Shown here: one piece after another, positions 1 through 6,383 of the stretch
Numbering within the stretch: the stretch's first letter is position 1
Layout of the letters: each line of letters starts with the position of its first letter
From: Sphingobium sp.
GTDB taxonomy: Bacteria; Pseudomonadota; Alphaproteobacteria; Sphingomonadales; Sphingomonadaceae
Direction: 5' to 3'
NCBI GenBank assembly: GCA_030148625.1
Contig: JASBTC010000346.1
Coordinates: 1-11,260 of the forward strand
DNA: 11,260 nt
Notes under the pieces: model-generated
The model's input: only the letters and a program-made list of their open reading frames with translations
Told to the model about the DNA's origin: nothing
The model's database searches: none
Program-made: the position numbers and the translations under genes

Positions 1-472
1 CGGCATCCTCAAGGGCTATATGCAGGATCGCCTCAACGCCCGGCTGATGGGCGTCGCGCCGACCGGCAATGGCCGCCGCCAATCCTATGCGCACGCGCCG
101 ATGCCGCGCATGACCAACACCTTCATGAAAGGCGGCAAGGACGATCCGGCGGAACTGCTGTCGCGGATGAAATCGGGCATCTTCGCCAAAAGCTTCGGCG
201 GCGGACAGGTCGATATCGTCTCGGGCAAGTTCGTCTTCTCCTGCACCGAGGCCTATCGCGTCGAGGACGGCAAACTCGGCGCACCGATCAAGGGCGCGAC
301 CCTGATCGGCGACGGCCCCACCGTACTGACCAAGGTGCTCGGCATCGGCAATGACTTCGCGCTCGACGAAGGCGTCGGCATGTGCGGCAAGGCCGGCCAA
401 TCGGTTCCCGCCGGCGTCGGCCAGCCGACCCTGCTGATCGAGGGACTCACCGTCGGCGGAACCGCCGCGTGA
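1..472 (+). CDS. tldD: TldD metalloprotease, C-terminal part (5' end outside window)
   Basis: This is the last ~157 residues of TldD, read in the frame starting at base 2. TldD pairs with PmbA/TldE to form a zinc metalloprotease that trims unfolded or modified peptides in the cytosol. The closing block [20 protein letters not shown] is the family's hallmark. Its cysteine, 29 residues from the end, matches in position the third zinc ligand of E. coli TldD (Cys454 of 481). The HExxxH zinc helix would lie upstream of the window. The ending LTVGGTAA fits TldD better than PmbA. The stop at 470-472 overlaps the GTG start of the next gene, so the two are probably co-transcribed and translationally coupled. 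The family call is firm; only the truncation by the window edge limits it. Confidence 0.95.
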   Translation, partial: GILKGYMQDRLNARLMGVAPTGNGRRQSYAHAPMPRMTNTFMKGGKDDPAELLSRMKSGIFAKSFGGGQVDIVSGKFVFSCTEAYRVEDGKLGAPIKGATLIGDGPTVLTKVLGIGNDFALDEGVGMCGKAGQSVPAGVGQPTLLIEGLTVGGTAA

Positions 473-1011
473 GCACCGGGACCGACGATATCCTGCATTA
501 CTGGTTCGACGAACTCGGCCCCGATCGCTGGTGGAAGCGCTCGGACGAGACCGACGAGACGATCCGTGCGCGGTTCCTCGATCTCTGGAGCGACTGGCGG
601 TCACGCACGCCCGAAAGTTTCCTCGGCTCCGCGCGTGAGGCCCTGGCGGGCGTGATCCTGTTCGACCAGTTCCCGCGCAACCTGTTCCGGGGCAGCGCAG
701 ACGCCTTCTCCACCGACCCGCTCGCCATCGCGATCGCCAGGGGTGCGGTCGATGCCGGGCTGGACGATGCGCTGAGCCAGGACGAACGCTCGTTCCTCTA
801 CATGCCGTTCATGCACAGCGAGGATCTCGACGACCAGCAGCGCTCGGTACTGCTGTTCACCGCGCTCGGCATCCCGAACTCGCTCGATTTCGCGCATAAG
901 CATCACGATGTCGTCGCGAAATTCGGCCGCTTTCCGCATCGCAATACCGTGCTGGGCCGCGCAATGCGTGCCGGCGAGGAAGAGGCTGCAAAGCAGGGCG
1001 CCGACTGGTAG
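469..1011 (+). CDS. DUF924 family protein
   Basis: This encodes a 180-residue DUF924 protein (TPR-like helical fold; biochemical role unknown). Family blocks visible are [10 protein letters not shown] at 8-17, FDQFPRN at 65-71, the HSED block at 116-119, [17 protein letters not shown] at 143-159 and the C-terminal KQGADW. These conserved aromatic, His and Asp/Asn residues are typical of the family, and the length is normal. I chose the GTG at 469 because the protein then begins just before the first conserved block, and because this GTG shares bases with the tldD stop (GTGA). The upstream ATG at 382 would add residues translated from inside tldD with no family similarity. It is probably cytosolic, since no signal peptide or membrane segment is seen. 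A 6-bp inverted repeat spans the stop codon but has no T-tract. Confidence 0.9.
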   Translation: MSTGTDDILHYWFDELGPDRWWKRSDETDETIRARFLDLWSDWRSRTPESFLGSAREALAGVILFDQFPRNLFRGSADAFSTDPLAIAIARGAVDAGLDDALSQDERSFLYMPFMHSEDLDDQQRSVLLFTALGIPNSLDFAHKHHDVVAKFGRFPHRNTVLGRAMRAGEEEAAKQGADW

Positions 1012-1081
1012 GGTCGGCCATGGCCGATTTCGAGATCGCGGCGAGACGCCCCCCGCCCCTTGGCCGCCGGCGCCTTCCGGA

Positions 1082-1282
1082 ATGACGCTGGTTTCGATCG
1101 CCGAATATCCCGATCGCATCGCCGCCGATGTCGCGCGGATCGCGCTTGCCGCCGAAGGGATCGACGCCGTGCTTTTCGATGGCGGCATGGCCGGGCTGGG
1201 TTTCGGTTTCATGACGCCGGTTCGCCTGATGGTTCACGCCGACGATGCCGATCGCGCCCGGCCCCTGATCGAACCTGCCTAA
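1082..1282 (+). CDS. DUF2007 domain protein (small putative signal-transducing protein)
   Basis: This is a small 66-residue protein matching the DUF2007 pattern. An N-terminal strand and helix (ISIAEYPD-like start, then DVARIALAAEGIDAVLFDGG) are followed by a variable loop and the closing VRLMVHADDADRARPLIE, where the paired acidic residues precede a helix. Pfam describes DUF2007 as a putative prokaryotic signal-transducing domain, and no enzymatic activity is established. The ATG at 1082 is the only sensible in-frame start giving a family-sized protein; the ribosome site before it is weak (CCGGA). It lies 70 nt after the DUF924 gene and may belong to the same transcript. No stem with a T-tract follows it before the glnK regulatory region. 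Confidence 0.75.
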   Translation: MTLVSIAEYPDRIAADVARIALAAEGIDAVLFDGGMAGLGFGFMTPVRLMVHADDADRARPLIEPA

Positions 1283-1304
1283 AAAACGGGCATCACTTCG
1301 CACC

Positions 1305-1320
1305 TGCACAATAATTAGCA
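1305..1320 (+). promoter_or_regulatory. Weak candidate NtrC enhancer site upstream of glnK
   Basis: TGCACAATAATTAGCA is an imperfect TGC...GCA dyad in an AT-rich patch. It is centred about 98 bp upstream of the predicted glnK start of transcription, the distance at which NtrC enhancers usually lie. It does not match the full TGCAC-N7-GTGCA consensus: the gap between the half-sites is one base short and the right half is poor. It is listed because a sigma-54 promoter requires an activator site nearby. Confidence 0.25.
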
Positions 1321-1385
1321 TCTCGGGCCGTCCATGGCCGTAGCGGATCGTGCGCATACGGCCTGAATCGTGCCATTTTCGAATC

Positions 1386-1401
1386 TGGCACACCCCTTGC
1401 T
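1386..1401 (+). promoter_or_regulatory. Sigma-54 (RpoN) promoter of glnK-amtB
   Basis: TGGCAC, five bases, then TTGCT matches the sigma-54 consensus (TGGCAC-N5-TTGCW). The invariant GG at 1387-1388 and GC at 1399-1400 are separated by exactly ten bases. Transcription should begin near 1411, about 28 nt before the glnK ATG, leaving room for the Shine-Dalgarno GAAAGGGGG at 1426-1434. Sigma-54 control by NtrC is the established mode for glnK-amtB in proteobacteria. Confidence 0.92.
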
Positions 1402-1438
1402 GACATCCGTTCCGGACAAAAAGCGGAAAGGGGGCCGA

Positions 1439-1777
1439 ATGAAACTCGTCATAGCTATCATCAAACCCTTCAAGCTCGATGAGGTGCGCGAAGCCCTTTC
1501 CGAGCTTGGAGTCGCCGGAATGACGGTTACGGAGGTCAAGGGCTTCGGGCGGCAAAAGGGCCAGACCGAAATCTACCGTGGTGCCGAATACAGCACGAAC
1601 ATGGTCCCCAAGATCAAGATCGAGGTCGCCTGCACCACCGCGCTCGCGGATCGCGTCGTCGAGGCGATCCAGGCGTCGGCGAACACCGGCGCGATCGGCG
1701 ACGGCAAGATCTTCGTGCTGGATATCGGTCAGGCCGTGCGCATCCGCACCGGCGAGACCGACGAAACCGCGCTCTAA
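1439..1777 (+). CDS. glnK: PII nitrogen regulatory protein GlnK
   Basis: This is a 112-residue trimeric PII signal protein that senses 2-oxoglutarate and ATP/ADP and controls AmtB and other nitrogen enzymes in the cytosol. The T-loop carries YRGAEY with Tyr51, the uridylylation site, and Arg47, which inserts into the AmtB pore in E. coli GlnK. Ligand residues Arg38, Gln39, Lys58, Lys90, Arg101 and Arg103 are all present. The C-terminal signature TGAIGDGKIFV (83-93) has Ala at position 85 where Lys or Arg is usual. The ATG at 1439 follows a strong ribosome site, and earlier ATGs would start upstream of the transcription start. It is named GlnK rather than GlnB because it sits 16 nt before amtB behind a sigma-54 promoter; sequence alone would not separate the two. 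Confidence 0.96.
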   Translation: MKLVIAIIKPFKLDEVREALSELGVAGMTVTEVKGFGRQKGQTEIYRGAEYSTNMVPKIKIEVACTTALADRVVEAIQASANTGAIGDGKIFVLDIGQAVRIRTGETDETAL

Positions 1778-1793
1778 CGAGAAAGGGGGAACC

Positions 1794-3281
1794 ATGACGA
1801 TTTCCAAGAAAATCGCGGCGGGTGCGGGGGCGGTCGGCGCTTCGCTGTTCGCCGCAATGCCCGCCTGGGCCAATGTCGCCGCCGCCAATGTCGCGGACGC
1901 CGCCAACACCGCCGCGGCCGCTGTGACCGAAGCGGCGCCTGCCGCGGCGGCCGCCTTCACGCCGACCGCCGAGATGGTCAACAAGGGCGATACCACCTGG
2001 ATGCTGATCTCGTCGGCGCTCGTGCTGATGATGTCGGTTCCGGGCCTCGCGCTGTTCTATGGCGGCCTCGTCCGCACCAAGAACATGCTTTCCGTGCTGA
2101 TGCAGGTGCTGATGATCGTCTCGGTCGCCAGCCTGATCTGGGTCACCTATGGCTACAGCCTTGCCTTCACCGCGGGCAGCGGCGCGACCGCGCCGTTCAT
2201 CGGCGGCCTGTCCAAGATGTTCCTGCAGGGCGTCGATGCGTCGACCCTGGCGGCGACCTTCTCAAACGGCGTCTATATCCCGGAATATGCCTATATCGTG
2301 TTCCAGATGACATTCGCCTGCATCACGCCGGCACTGATCGTCGGCGCGTTCGCGGAACGGGTGAAGTTCACGCCGCTGATCATCTTCGTCGTGCTGTGGC
2401 TGACCATCGTCTATTTCCCGATGGCGCACATGGTCTGGTACTGGGCCGGCCCGGACTTCCTGCCGAACCAGCCGGGCGACTTCGGCCTGCTCTATGGCTG
2501 GGGCGCACTGGATTTCGCCGGCGGCACCGTCGTCCACATCAATGCGGGCATTGCGGGCCTTGCCGGCTGCCTCGTCATCGGCAAGCGGATCGGCTTCAAG
2601 AAGGAGCCCATGGCTCCGCACTCGCTGACCATGACCATGATCGGCGCATCCCTGCTGTGGGTGGGCTGGTTCGGCTTCAACGCCGGTTCCAACCTCGAGT
2701 CCAACGGCGTGACCACGGTCGCCTTCATCAACACCTATGTCGCGACCGCCGCGGCGGCAGTGGCCTGGGCCGTGATCGAGCAGATCGTCCATAAGAAGCC
2801 TTCGCTGCTCGGTGCGGCCACGGGCGCCGTTGCCGGTCTCGTCGCGATCACGCCGGCTGCGGGTTTCGCCGCACCGATGACCTCGATCCTGCTGGGCTTC
2901 GCCGCGTCGATCGTCTGCTTCTTCTTCGTGACCACGGTGAAGAACAAGCTGGGCTATGACGACTCGCTCGACGTGTTCGGCGTCCACTGCATCGGCGGCA
3001 TCGTCGGCGCGATCGGCACCGGCATCGTCGCCGCGCCGTCGCTCGGCGGCCAGGGCTGGTTCGACTATACCGTCACGCCCGCCATACCCGGCGCCTATGA
3101 CATGGGTGCGCAGGTCTTCACGCAGATCAAGGCGGTGGCGCTGACCCTCGTCTGGTCGGGCGGCGTGTCTGCCCTGCTGTTCTTCATCCTCGACAAGACG
3201 ATCGGGCTCCGCCCGAGCGCCGAGGTCGAGCAGGAAGGGCTCGACCTCGCCGAGCATGGTGAGCGCGCCTACAATTACTGA
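1794..3281 (+). CDS. amtB: Ammonium transporter AmtB
   Basis: This is a 495-residue inner-membrane ammonium channel of the Amt/Mep/Rh family. Residues 1-26 are a signal peptide (positively charged start, hydrophobic core, cleavage after AWA). An Ala-rich linker to about 55 follows, then eleven predicted membrane helices from about 68 to 466. Counting an 80-residue offset from mature E. coli AmtB, the key residues are all present: Phe174 and Phe295 (gate), Trp215 and Ser299 (recruitment site), Asp240, and the twin pore histidines His248 and His398. The cytoplasmic tail ends GLDLAEHGERAYNY, the conserved end seen in GlnK-regulated channels. The start at 1794 has a GAAAGGGGGA ribosome site four bases upstream. 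It shares the glnK transcript, and two hairpins follow the stop. Confidence 0.97.
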   Translation: MTISKKIAAGAGAVGASLFAAMPAWANVAAANVADAANTAAAAVTEAAPAAAAAFTPTAEMVNKGDTTWMLISSALVLMMSVPGLALFYGGLVRTKNMLSVLMQVLMIVSVASLIWVTYGYSLAFTAGSGATAPFIGGLSKMFLQGVDASTLAATFSNGVYIPEYAYIVFQMTFACITPALIVGAFAERVKFTPLIIFVVLWLTIVYFPMAHMVWYWAGPDFLPNQPGDFGLLYGWGALDFAGGTVVHINAGIAGLAGCLVIGKRIGFKKEPMAPHSLTMTMIGASLLWVGWFGFNAGSNLESNGVTTVAFINTYVATAAAAVAWAVIEQIVHKKPSLLGAATGAVAGLVAITPAAGFAAPMTSILLGFAASIVCFFFVTTVKNKLGYDDSLDVFGVHCIGGIVGAIGTGIVAAPSLGGQGWFDYTVTPAIPGAYDMGAQVFTQIKAVALTLVWSGGVSALLFFILDKTIGLRPSAEVEQEGLDLAEHGERAYNY

Positions 3282-3288
3282 CACGATC

Positions 3289-3315
3289 GGAGGGCGGCCG
3301 AAGAAGCCGCCCTCC
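3289..3315 (+). terminator. Hairpin after amtB (no T-tract)
   Basis: A perfect 10-bp stem GGAGGGCGGC / GCCGCCCTCC with a 7-nt loop begins 7 nt after the amtB stop. It is not followed by a T-run, so it may stabilise the mRNA 3' end or slow polymerase ahead of the stronger terminator downstream. Confidence 0.6.
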
Positions 3316-3342
3316 CCACGGGGTTCCTCCTGCGAACAGACT

Positions 3343-3374
3343 GGGTCGGCGTGGCAACATGCCGGCCCTTTTTT
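3343..3374 (+). terminator. Strong intrinsic terminator of glnK-amtB
   Basis: GGGTCGGCGTG pairs with CATGCCGGCCC (11 bp, two G-T wobbles) around a GCAA tetraloop of the stable GNRA type. Six Ts follow directly (3369-3374). This is a canonical Rho-independent terminator for the plus strand. Immediately downstream are two weaker dyads: TATGCC...GGCATA at 3374-3404 (imperfect) and ACCCCG...CGGGGT at 3405-3424. The rest of the gap to 3503 shows no gene. Confidence 0.9.
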
Positions 3375-3503
3375 ATGCCGGCGCGTCAAAGGCGCGATGG
3401 CATAACCCCGAAGAACGCCGGGGTCTCCTGACCGCCTTTTCGAACATCAAGCTTGCGATCGGCACCGCCGCTCGAGACATATGTCTCTCGCACCCACCCC
3501 AAA

Positions 3504-3523
3504 CCCTCCCTTGAAAGGGAGGG
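3504..3523 (-). terminator. Hairpin at the 3' end of the GMC dehydrogenase gene
   Basis: CCCTCCCTT and AAGGGAGGG form a perfect 9-bp dyad separated by two bases, so a practical loop takes the TT/AA pairs. It lies 2 nt beyond the stop codon of the minus-strand gene. On the minus strand it is followed by TTTGGGG, a short T-run. It could terminate convergent transcripts from both sides, and this type of C-rich element recurs in alphaproteobacterial intergenic regions. Confidence 0.65.
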
Positions 3524-3525
3524 GC

Positions 3526-5112
3526 TTAGAGTTGCGCGAGATCGGCCCTCACGAAATCGGCGCAGCGCTCGCCGATCATGATCGTCGGCGCATTGGTGTT
3601 GCCCGATACGAGCGCCGGCATGATCGAGGCGTCGGCCACGTAGAGCCCGTCGACCCCGCGCACCCTGAGTTGCGGATCGACCACCGAGTCCGGATCGGCG
3701 CCCATCCGGCACGTGCCGACCGGATGATAGACGGTGTCGGCGCGGCTGCGGATGATCTCGATCATCGCCGCATCGTCGTCGATGCCCGCCATATGCCGGT
3801 CGCGCCCGCCATAATCGGAGAGCGGCGGCGCCTCGAGGATGCGGCGCATCAGCTTCACGCCGGCCAGCAGCGTGTCGACGTCGCGGCTGTCGGAGAGGAA
3901 AGCCGGATCGATCAGCGGCGCGGCCGCCGCATCGGAGGAGGCGAGACGGAGCGTCCCGCGACTATGCGGCCGCAGGACACAGACATGGCAGGAAAAGCCG
4001 TGCGCCTTCACCTTGGTTCGCCCGTGATCCTCGAGCAAGGCAGGCACGAAATGGAACTGGACGTCGGGCGCCGGCAGGTCCGGCCGCGTCCGCGCGAAAC
4101 CGCCGGTTTCGGCATAGGGCGTGGTGAAGGGGCCGCTGCGTGAGCGGAACCACTGGACCATCGCGCCCAATGTGCTGATCGTGCCGCGCAGCGTCTGGCC
4201 GATAAAGGGCGCCCCGTCGGTCTCGTAGCCCGCGACATAGTCGACATGATCCTGCAATGCGCCACCGACCGCCGGGCGATCGCGCTCCACCGCGATGCCA
4301 TGGTCGCGCAGATGTGCAGCCGGGCCGATGCCCGAGAGCATCAGTGTCTGCGGCGATCCGAACGCGCCGCCCGCGACGACGACCGCTCCGCGCGCACGAA
4401 TGGTGCACCGGGTACCGCCCTGGACGAACTGGACGCCGATGGCGCGGCCATCCTCGAACAGGATACGTTCGACCAGCGCGCCGGTGCGGATGTCGATGCG
4501 GTCGCGGCGCGGCTCGATATAGGCGCGTGCGGCGCTCCAGCGCTCGCCGCCCTTCTGCGTCACCTGATAGAGGCCGACGCCGTCGAGCTGCGCACCGTTG
4601 AAATCGGGATTGCGCGGCAATTGCAGCGATGCCGCCGCATCGACGAACGCCAGGCTGCCGGGATTGGCGCTGCGCTGGTCGGACACGGCCAGCGGCCCGC
4701 CGGTGCCGTGGAAACGATCCTCGCCGCGCTCATTATCCTCCGCGCGCCGAAAGACCGGCAGCACATCGGCATAGGACCAGCCCAGGCACCCCATGGCCGC
4801 CCAATTGTCGTAATCCCAGGCACTGCCCCGGATATAGAGCATCGCGTTGATCGCGCTCGATCCGCCCAGCCCGCGCCCGCGCGGCTGATAGCCGCGCCGC
4901 CCGTTCAGGCCCGGCTGCGGCACCGTCTCGAACCGCCAGTTCGACGCATCGGGAATGAATGGCATCATGCCCGGGGCCCGGATGCGCCAGTCGGTATTGG
5001 CGCCGCCCGCTTCGATCAGCGCAACGCGCAACCTTTTGTCCGCCGCGAGCCGCCCCGCCACCGCGGCGCCGCCCGATCCGCCGCCGATCACGACGATGTC
5101 GACCTCGTCCAT
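3526..5112 (-). CDS. GMC-family FAD-dependent alcohol/choline dehydrogenase-like oxidoreductase
   Basis: This is a 528-residue full-length glucose-methanol-choline oxidoreductase, which would oxidise an alcohol using FAD. The N-terminal Rossmann motif GGGSGGAAVAG (10-20) binds the ADP part of FAD, followed by Glu34 of the strand end IEAGG. The two GMC signatures are present: RGRGLGGSSAINAMLYIRG (78-96) and GAFGSPQTLMLSGIG (249-263). The C-terminal catalytic pair is His463 (YHPVGTCRMG) and Asn507 (SGNTNAP), the His/Asn arrangement of choline dehydrogenase and AlkJ-type enzymes. There is no signal peptide. The ATG at 5112 has AGGAG 7 nt upstream. It is monocistronic, with a LiuR-like palindrome 43 nt upstream of the start. 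No betaine-aldehyde dehydrogenase or choline transporter is next to it, so I do not call it betA. The substrate is unknown. Confidence 0.92.
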   Translation of the reverse strand: MDEVDIVVIGGGSGGAAVAGRLAADKRLRVALIEAGGANTDWRIRAPGMMPFIPDASNWRFETVPQPGLNGRRGYQPRGRGLGGSSAINAMLYIRGSAWDYDNWAAMGCLGWSYADVLPVFRRAEDNERGEDRFHGTGGPLAVSDQRSANPGSLAFVDAAASLQLPRNPDFNGAQLDGVGLYQVTQKGGERWSAARAYIEPRRDRIDIRTGALVERILFEDGRAIGVQFVQGGTRCTIRARGAVVVAGGAFGSPQTLMLSGIGPAAHLRDHGIAVERDRPAVGGALQDHVDYVAGYETDGAPFIGQTLRGTISTLGAMVQWFRSRSGPFTTPYAETGGFARTRPDLPAPDVQFHFVPALLEDHGRTKVKAHGFSCHVCVLRPHSRGTLRLASSDAAAAPLIDPAFLSDSRDVDTLLAGVKLMRRILEAPPLSDYGGRDRHMAGIDDDAAMIEIIRSRADTVYHPVGTCRMGADPDSVVDPQLRVRGVDGLYVADASIMPALVSGNTNAPTIMIGERCADFVRADLAQL

Positions 5113-5151
5113 CCACCCGCTCCTGCCCGGCCGCCCTCAGGCGATCTCGCG

Positions 5152-5167
5152 TTTACGTTAACGTCAT
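5152..5167 (-). promoter_or_regulatory. LiuR-like (MerR family) operator upstream of the GMC dehydrogenase
   Basis: The perfect 10-bp palindrome ACGTTAACGT (5155-5164) sits in ATGACGTTAACGTAAA on the minus strand. This closely resembles the operators described for LiuR, the MerR-type regulator of branched-chain amino acid and fatty acid degradation (TTTACGTTTACGTAAA and TTGACGTTAACGTCAA types). It is AT-rich against GC-rich surroundings and lies in the only 76-nt gap before the gene. A possible -35 TTGCCC is at 5177-5182. Regulator identity is inferred from motif resemblance only. Confidence 0.5.
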
Positions 5168-5188
5168 TTGAGGCGTGGGCAAGCGCGA

Positions 5189-5482
5189 TCAGATGTGGAC
5201 GAAGCGCAGGTCGATCGGCCGGTTGAGCGCGCGCGCGTCGTCGACGATCCCGACGAGCGCGTCGAACAGAGCCGTCAGTTCGGGCGCCGGGCGCGCCGGG
5301 CACAATATCTCGACCGCGAAGGGCGGCTCGACGCCGTTGATTCCGCCGCCGATCAGCGAATCCGACAACGCATCGATCGAATGGCCGTGCCAGGACGGCG
5401 CGTCGACCGCGGCCAGGAATGCGTCGTAGAAGGATTCCACATCGGTCCAGCCGCGTGCATCGAGCTTGATCGCCTCAGCCAT
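5189..5482 (-). CDS. Barstar-like (RNase inhibitor fold) protein
   Basis: This is a 97-residue protein of the barstar family. In Bacillus amyloliquefaciens, barstar blocks the extracellular RNase barnase by covering its active site. The diagnostic stretch is the N-terminal IKLDARGWTDVESFYDAF followed by WHGHSIDALSDSLIGG (31-46), the helix-loop equivalent to barstar's inhibitory region, then the strand PFAVEIL. It ends RPIDLRFVHI. No ribonuclease gene is in the window, so it looks like an orphan; many such chromosomal homologues have no known partner. The ATG at 5482 overlaps the stop of the upstream desaturase gene by 8 nt (ATGGCTGA) with a weak ribosome site, implying coupled translation. 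An upstream in-frame ATG at 5557 would run inside the desaturase and is rejected. It is the last gene of the operon. Confidence 0.82.
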   Translation of the reverse strand: MAEAIKLDARGWTDVESFYDAFLAAVDAPSWHGHSIDALSDSLIGGGINGVEPPFAVEILCPARPAPELTALFDALVGIVDDARALNRPIDLRFVHI

Positions 5483-6383
5483 GATCGGGCACAGCCGCAT
5501 CCTGTCGTGCCTGCCAGCGCGCACGGATCGTCTCGCTCGAGTCGCGCGATCCGTCATGGCTCCAGCCCGGCGGGGCTAGGATATAGCCGATCTTGTTCCG
5601 AAGGCCCGGCGCCCGCCACACATCCCGGGCGATGCCGATCCACTCATGGAACGCCGCCCAGAACAGGTTGAAGCTGCCGAGCTGCTTCACGATGCCATAG
5701 CGCGGACGCTCCTCGTCGAGTTCGGGCGTATAGGTGCCGAACATCCGATCCCATATGATGAAGACGCCGGCATAGTTGCGATCGAGATAGCGCGGATTGG
5801 TCGCATGGTGGACGCGGTGGTGCGAAGGCGTGTTCATCACCGCTTCGAACCAGCGCGGCATCCGCCCCACCATCTCGGTGTGGATCCAGAACTGATAGAT
5901 CAGGTTGAGCCCAGCGCAGAAGAACACCATCGCGGGCGGAAAGCCGATCAGGAACAGGGGCAGGCGGAAGACGAAGGACAGGCTCAGAAAGCCGGTCCAG
6001 GTCTGCCGGAGCGCGGTCGAGAGATTATAATGCTGGCTGCTATGGTGGATGACATGGCTCGCCCAGAACCAGCGCACGCGATGCGCGCTGCGATGGAACG
6101 CATAATAAGCGAGGTCGTCGAGCAGGAAGCAGAGCGGCCACGCCCACCAGGCAAAACCGATATCGAGCAATCGATGGTTCCAGAACCAGATCGCCAGCGC
6201 CCCCACCGCTCCCGCGCACATTATGCCCGCGATCGTGCTGCCCAGCCCCAATCCCAGCGAGGTCAGCGTGTCGCGTACATTGTAGCGCGTCCTGTCGCGG
6301 GCGCGCGCGGCAATCATTTCGACGAGCACCAGCGCGACAAAGCCGGGAATCGCGAAATTGACGGGATCGGGCAGCTCAGCCAT
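5475..6383 (-). CDS. Sterol desaturase / fatty acid hydroxylase superfamily membrane protein
   Basis: This is a 302-residue integral membrane di-iron enzyme of the sterol desaturase/fatty acid hydroxylase superfamily (PF04116), which inserts oxygen or a double bond into lipid-like substrates. The complete histidine set is visible: HRSAH (97-101), HVIHH (110-114), His168 in WIHTE, and HHRVHH (188-193). Hydrophobic segments lie near 10-25, 45-68, 76-95, 132-165 and possibly 205-212. The layout resembles the alkylglycerol monooxygenase branch and uncharacterised bacterial members more than eukaryotic C-4 sterol oxidases. A GAGGGG ribosome site lies 6 nt before the ATG, which overlaps the preceding stop by 8 nt (ATGGCTGA). 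No sterol biosynthesis gene is nearby, so the real substrate could be a hopanoid, carotenoid, ether lipid or fatty acid. Superfamily certain, substrate unknown. Confidence 0.9.
   Translation of the reverse strand: MAELPDPVNFAIPGFVALVLVEMIAARARDRTRYNVRDTLTSLGLGLGSTIAGIMCAGAVGALAIWFWNHRLLDIGFAWWAWPLCFLLDDLAYYAFHRSAHRVRWFWASHVIHHSSQHYNLSTALRQTWTGFLSLSFVFRLPLFLIGFPPAMVFFCAGLNLIYQFWIHTEMVGRMPRWFEAVMNTPSHHRVHHATNPRYLDRNYAGVFIIWDRMFGTYTPELDEERPRYGIVKQLGSFNLFWAAFHEWIGIARDVWRAPGLRNKIGYILAPPGWSHDGSRDSSETIRARWQARQDAAVPDHG

Noticed and set aside
1000..1027. Overlapping dyads at the DUF924 stop: GCCGAC/GTCGGC and the palindrome TCGGCCATGGCCGA
   Set aside because: Short stems, no T-run, and the base composition makes such palindromes common; not enough to call a terminator or operator.
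1578..1793. N-terminal extension of amtB from an upstream in-frame ATG at 1578
   Set aside because: It would lie inside glnK and precede the signal peptide; the ATG at 1794 has its own ribosome site.
857..1996. Minus-strand open frame (379 codons) running across four plus-strand genes and the glnK promoter
   Set aside because: It crosses certain genes and a strong sigma-54 promoter and has low-complexity Ala/Arg/Gly composition.
2262..3389. Long open frame (375 codons) on the minus strand opposite amtB
   Set aside because: It is antisense to a certain gene and its product is a low-complexity Arg/Asp/Gly/His-rich sequence, typical of GC-rich shadow frames.
3526..5112. Naming the GMC gene betA (choline dehydrogenase)
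   Set aside because: The His/Asn pair fits, but there is no betB, betI or choline transporter nearby and the operator resembles LiuR sites.
4246..5226. Long plus-strand open frame (326 codons) opposite the GMC dehydrogenase
   Set aside because: The product is Arg/Ala-rich without any family motif, and the opposite strand has complete GMC signatures.
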